NCBI GenBank assembly: GCA_030613165.1
Contig: JAUWMN010000138.1
Coordinates: 1 to 5,484 of the forward strand
Reading direction: 5' to 3'
Origin: Desulfobacterales bacterium
GTDB taxonomy: Bacteria; Desulfobacterota; Desulfobacteria; Desulfobacterales; C00003106
DNA length: 5,484 nucleotides
Both the position numbers and the translations under genes were made by a program. Of the stretch, positions 5,374 through 5,484 are shown piece after piece. The stretch's first letter is position 1. Each line of letters starts with the position of its first letter. Below the pieces are notes generated by a model. It had not been told where the DNA came from, made no database searches, and saw nothing but the letters and a program-made list of their open reading frames with translations.

Positions 5374-5484
5374 TCTTTTTACCGTCAGTTTAACCTTGAA
5401 CCGTGAACCCCTGAACTTTGAGTAAACAGGGTCGTTAAATATTAAGTTTTGAGAAGGGATAACCTAACTTAGGATACGGCCCAC
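5374..5484. other. Non-coding tail with 7-bp periodic tract
   Basis: No gene start is convincing in the last 111 bases. Bases 5394-5422 consist of near-7-bp units related to CCTTGAA and CCGTGAA, one of them eight bases long. A T5 run at 5376-5380 follows the cheW stop, but no stable GC stem precedes it, so a terminator cannot be asserted. Confidence 0.5.

Noticed and set aside
5463..5473. CCTAACTTAGG dyad near the window end
   Set aside because: Five-base arms are too short to rise above chance, and its downstream context is outside the window.

Overview
The window shows two functional blocks, all genes on the + strand, with no RNA genes, CRISPR arrays or intact transposase genes visible. 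Block 1 (bases 1-2528) is an anaerobic redox module: the 3' part of a double-cubane-cluster reductase of the HgdB/YjiM family, its ATP-dependent activase (HgdC/YjiL family, GTG start), and a YedF-type TusA/DsrE fusion protein linked to sulfur/selenium handling. Block 2 (bases 2718-5373) is a chemosensory pair: a transmembrane methyl-accepting chemotaxis protein with tandem HAMP domains, and a CheW coupling protein.

The organism is most likely a motile anaerobe with a Gram-negative type envelope. The double-cubane reductase and its activase are oxygen-sensitive families typical of strict anaerobes. The receptor has a large extracytoplasmic domain, and a near-consensus sigma-28 (FliA-type) promoter precedes it. 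Base composition looks intermediate by eye. Sulfate reducers and their relatives, Nitrospirota-like or anammox-like bacteria and some Firmicutes all remain possible; the sequence alone does not place it.

The intergenic regions are the most unusual part. Bases 812-943 hold an element with 18-bp terminal inverted repeats and an internal GC hairpin. Bases 1762-1918 hold two oppositely oriented runs of degenerate 7-bp repeats that together form an inverted repeat. Bases 2529-2854 hold a perfect 16-bp palindrome, small hairpins, the sigma-28 promoter and a 5' UTR with two mutually exclusive hairpins. Bases 4698-4839 are almost entirely one long imperfect palindrome inserted between the receptor gene and cheW. 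Further 7-bp periodic tracts lie at 953-980 and 5394-5422.

Working together: the activase is expected to use ATP to push low-potential electrons onto the double-cubane reductase. YedF next door suggests a sulfur or selenium connection, though no substrate can be named. The receptor should sense an extracytoplasmic or membrane signal and pass it through CheW to a CheA kinase encoded elsewhere. Its C-terminal EFEKF pentapeptide suggests recruitment of the adaptation enzymes CheR/CheB. Nothing in the sequence links the two blocks functionally; the strong promoter between them suggests separate transcription.
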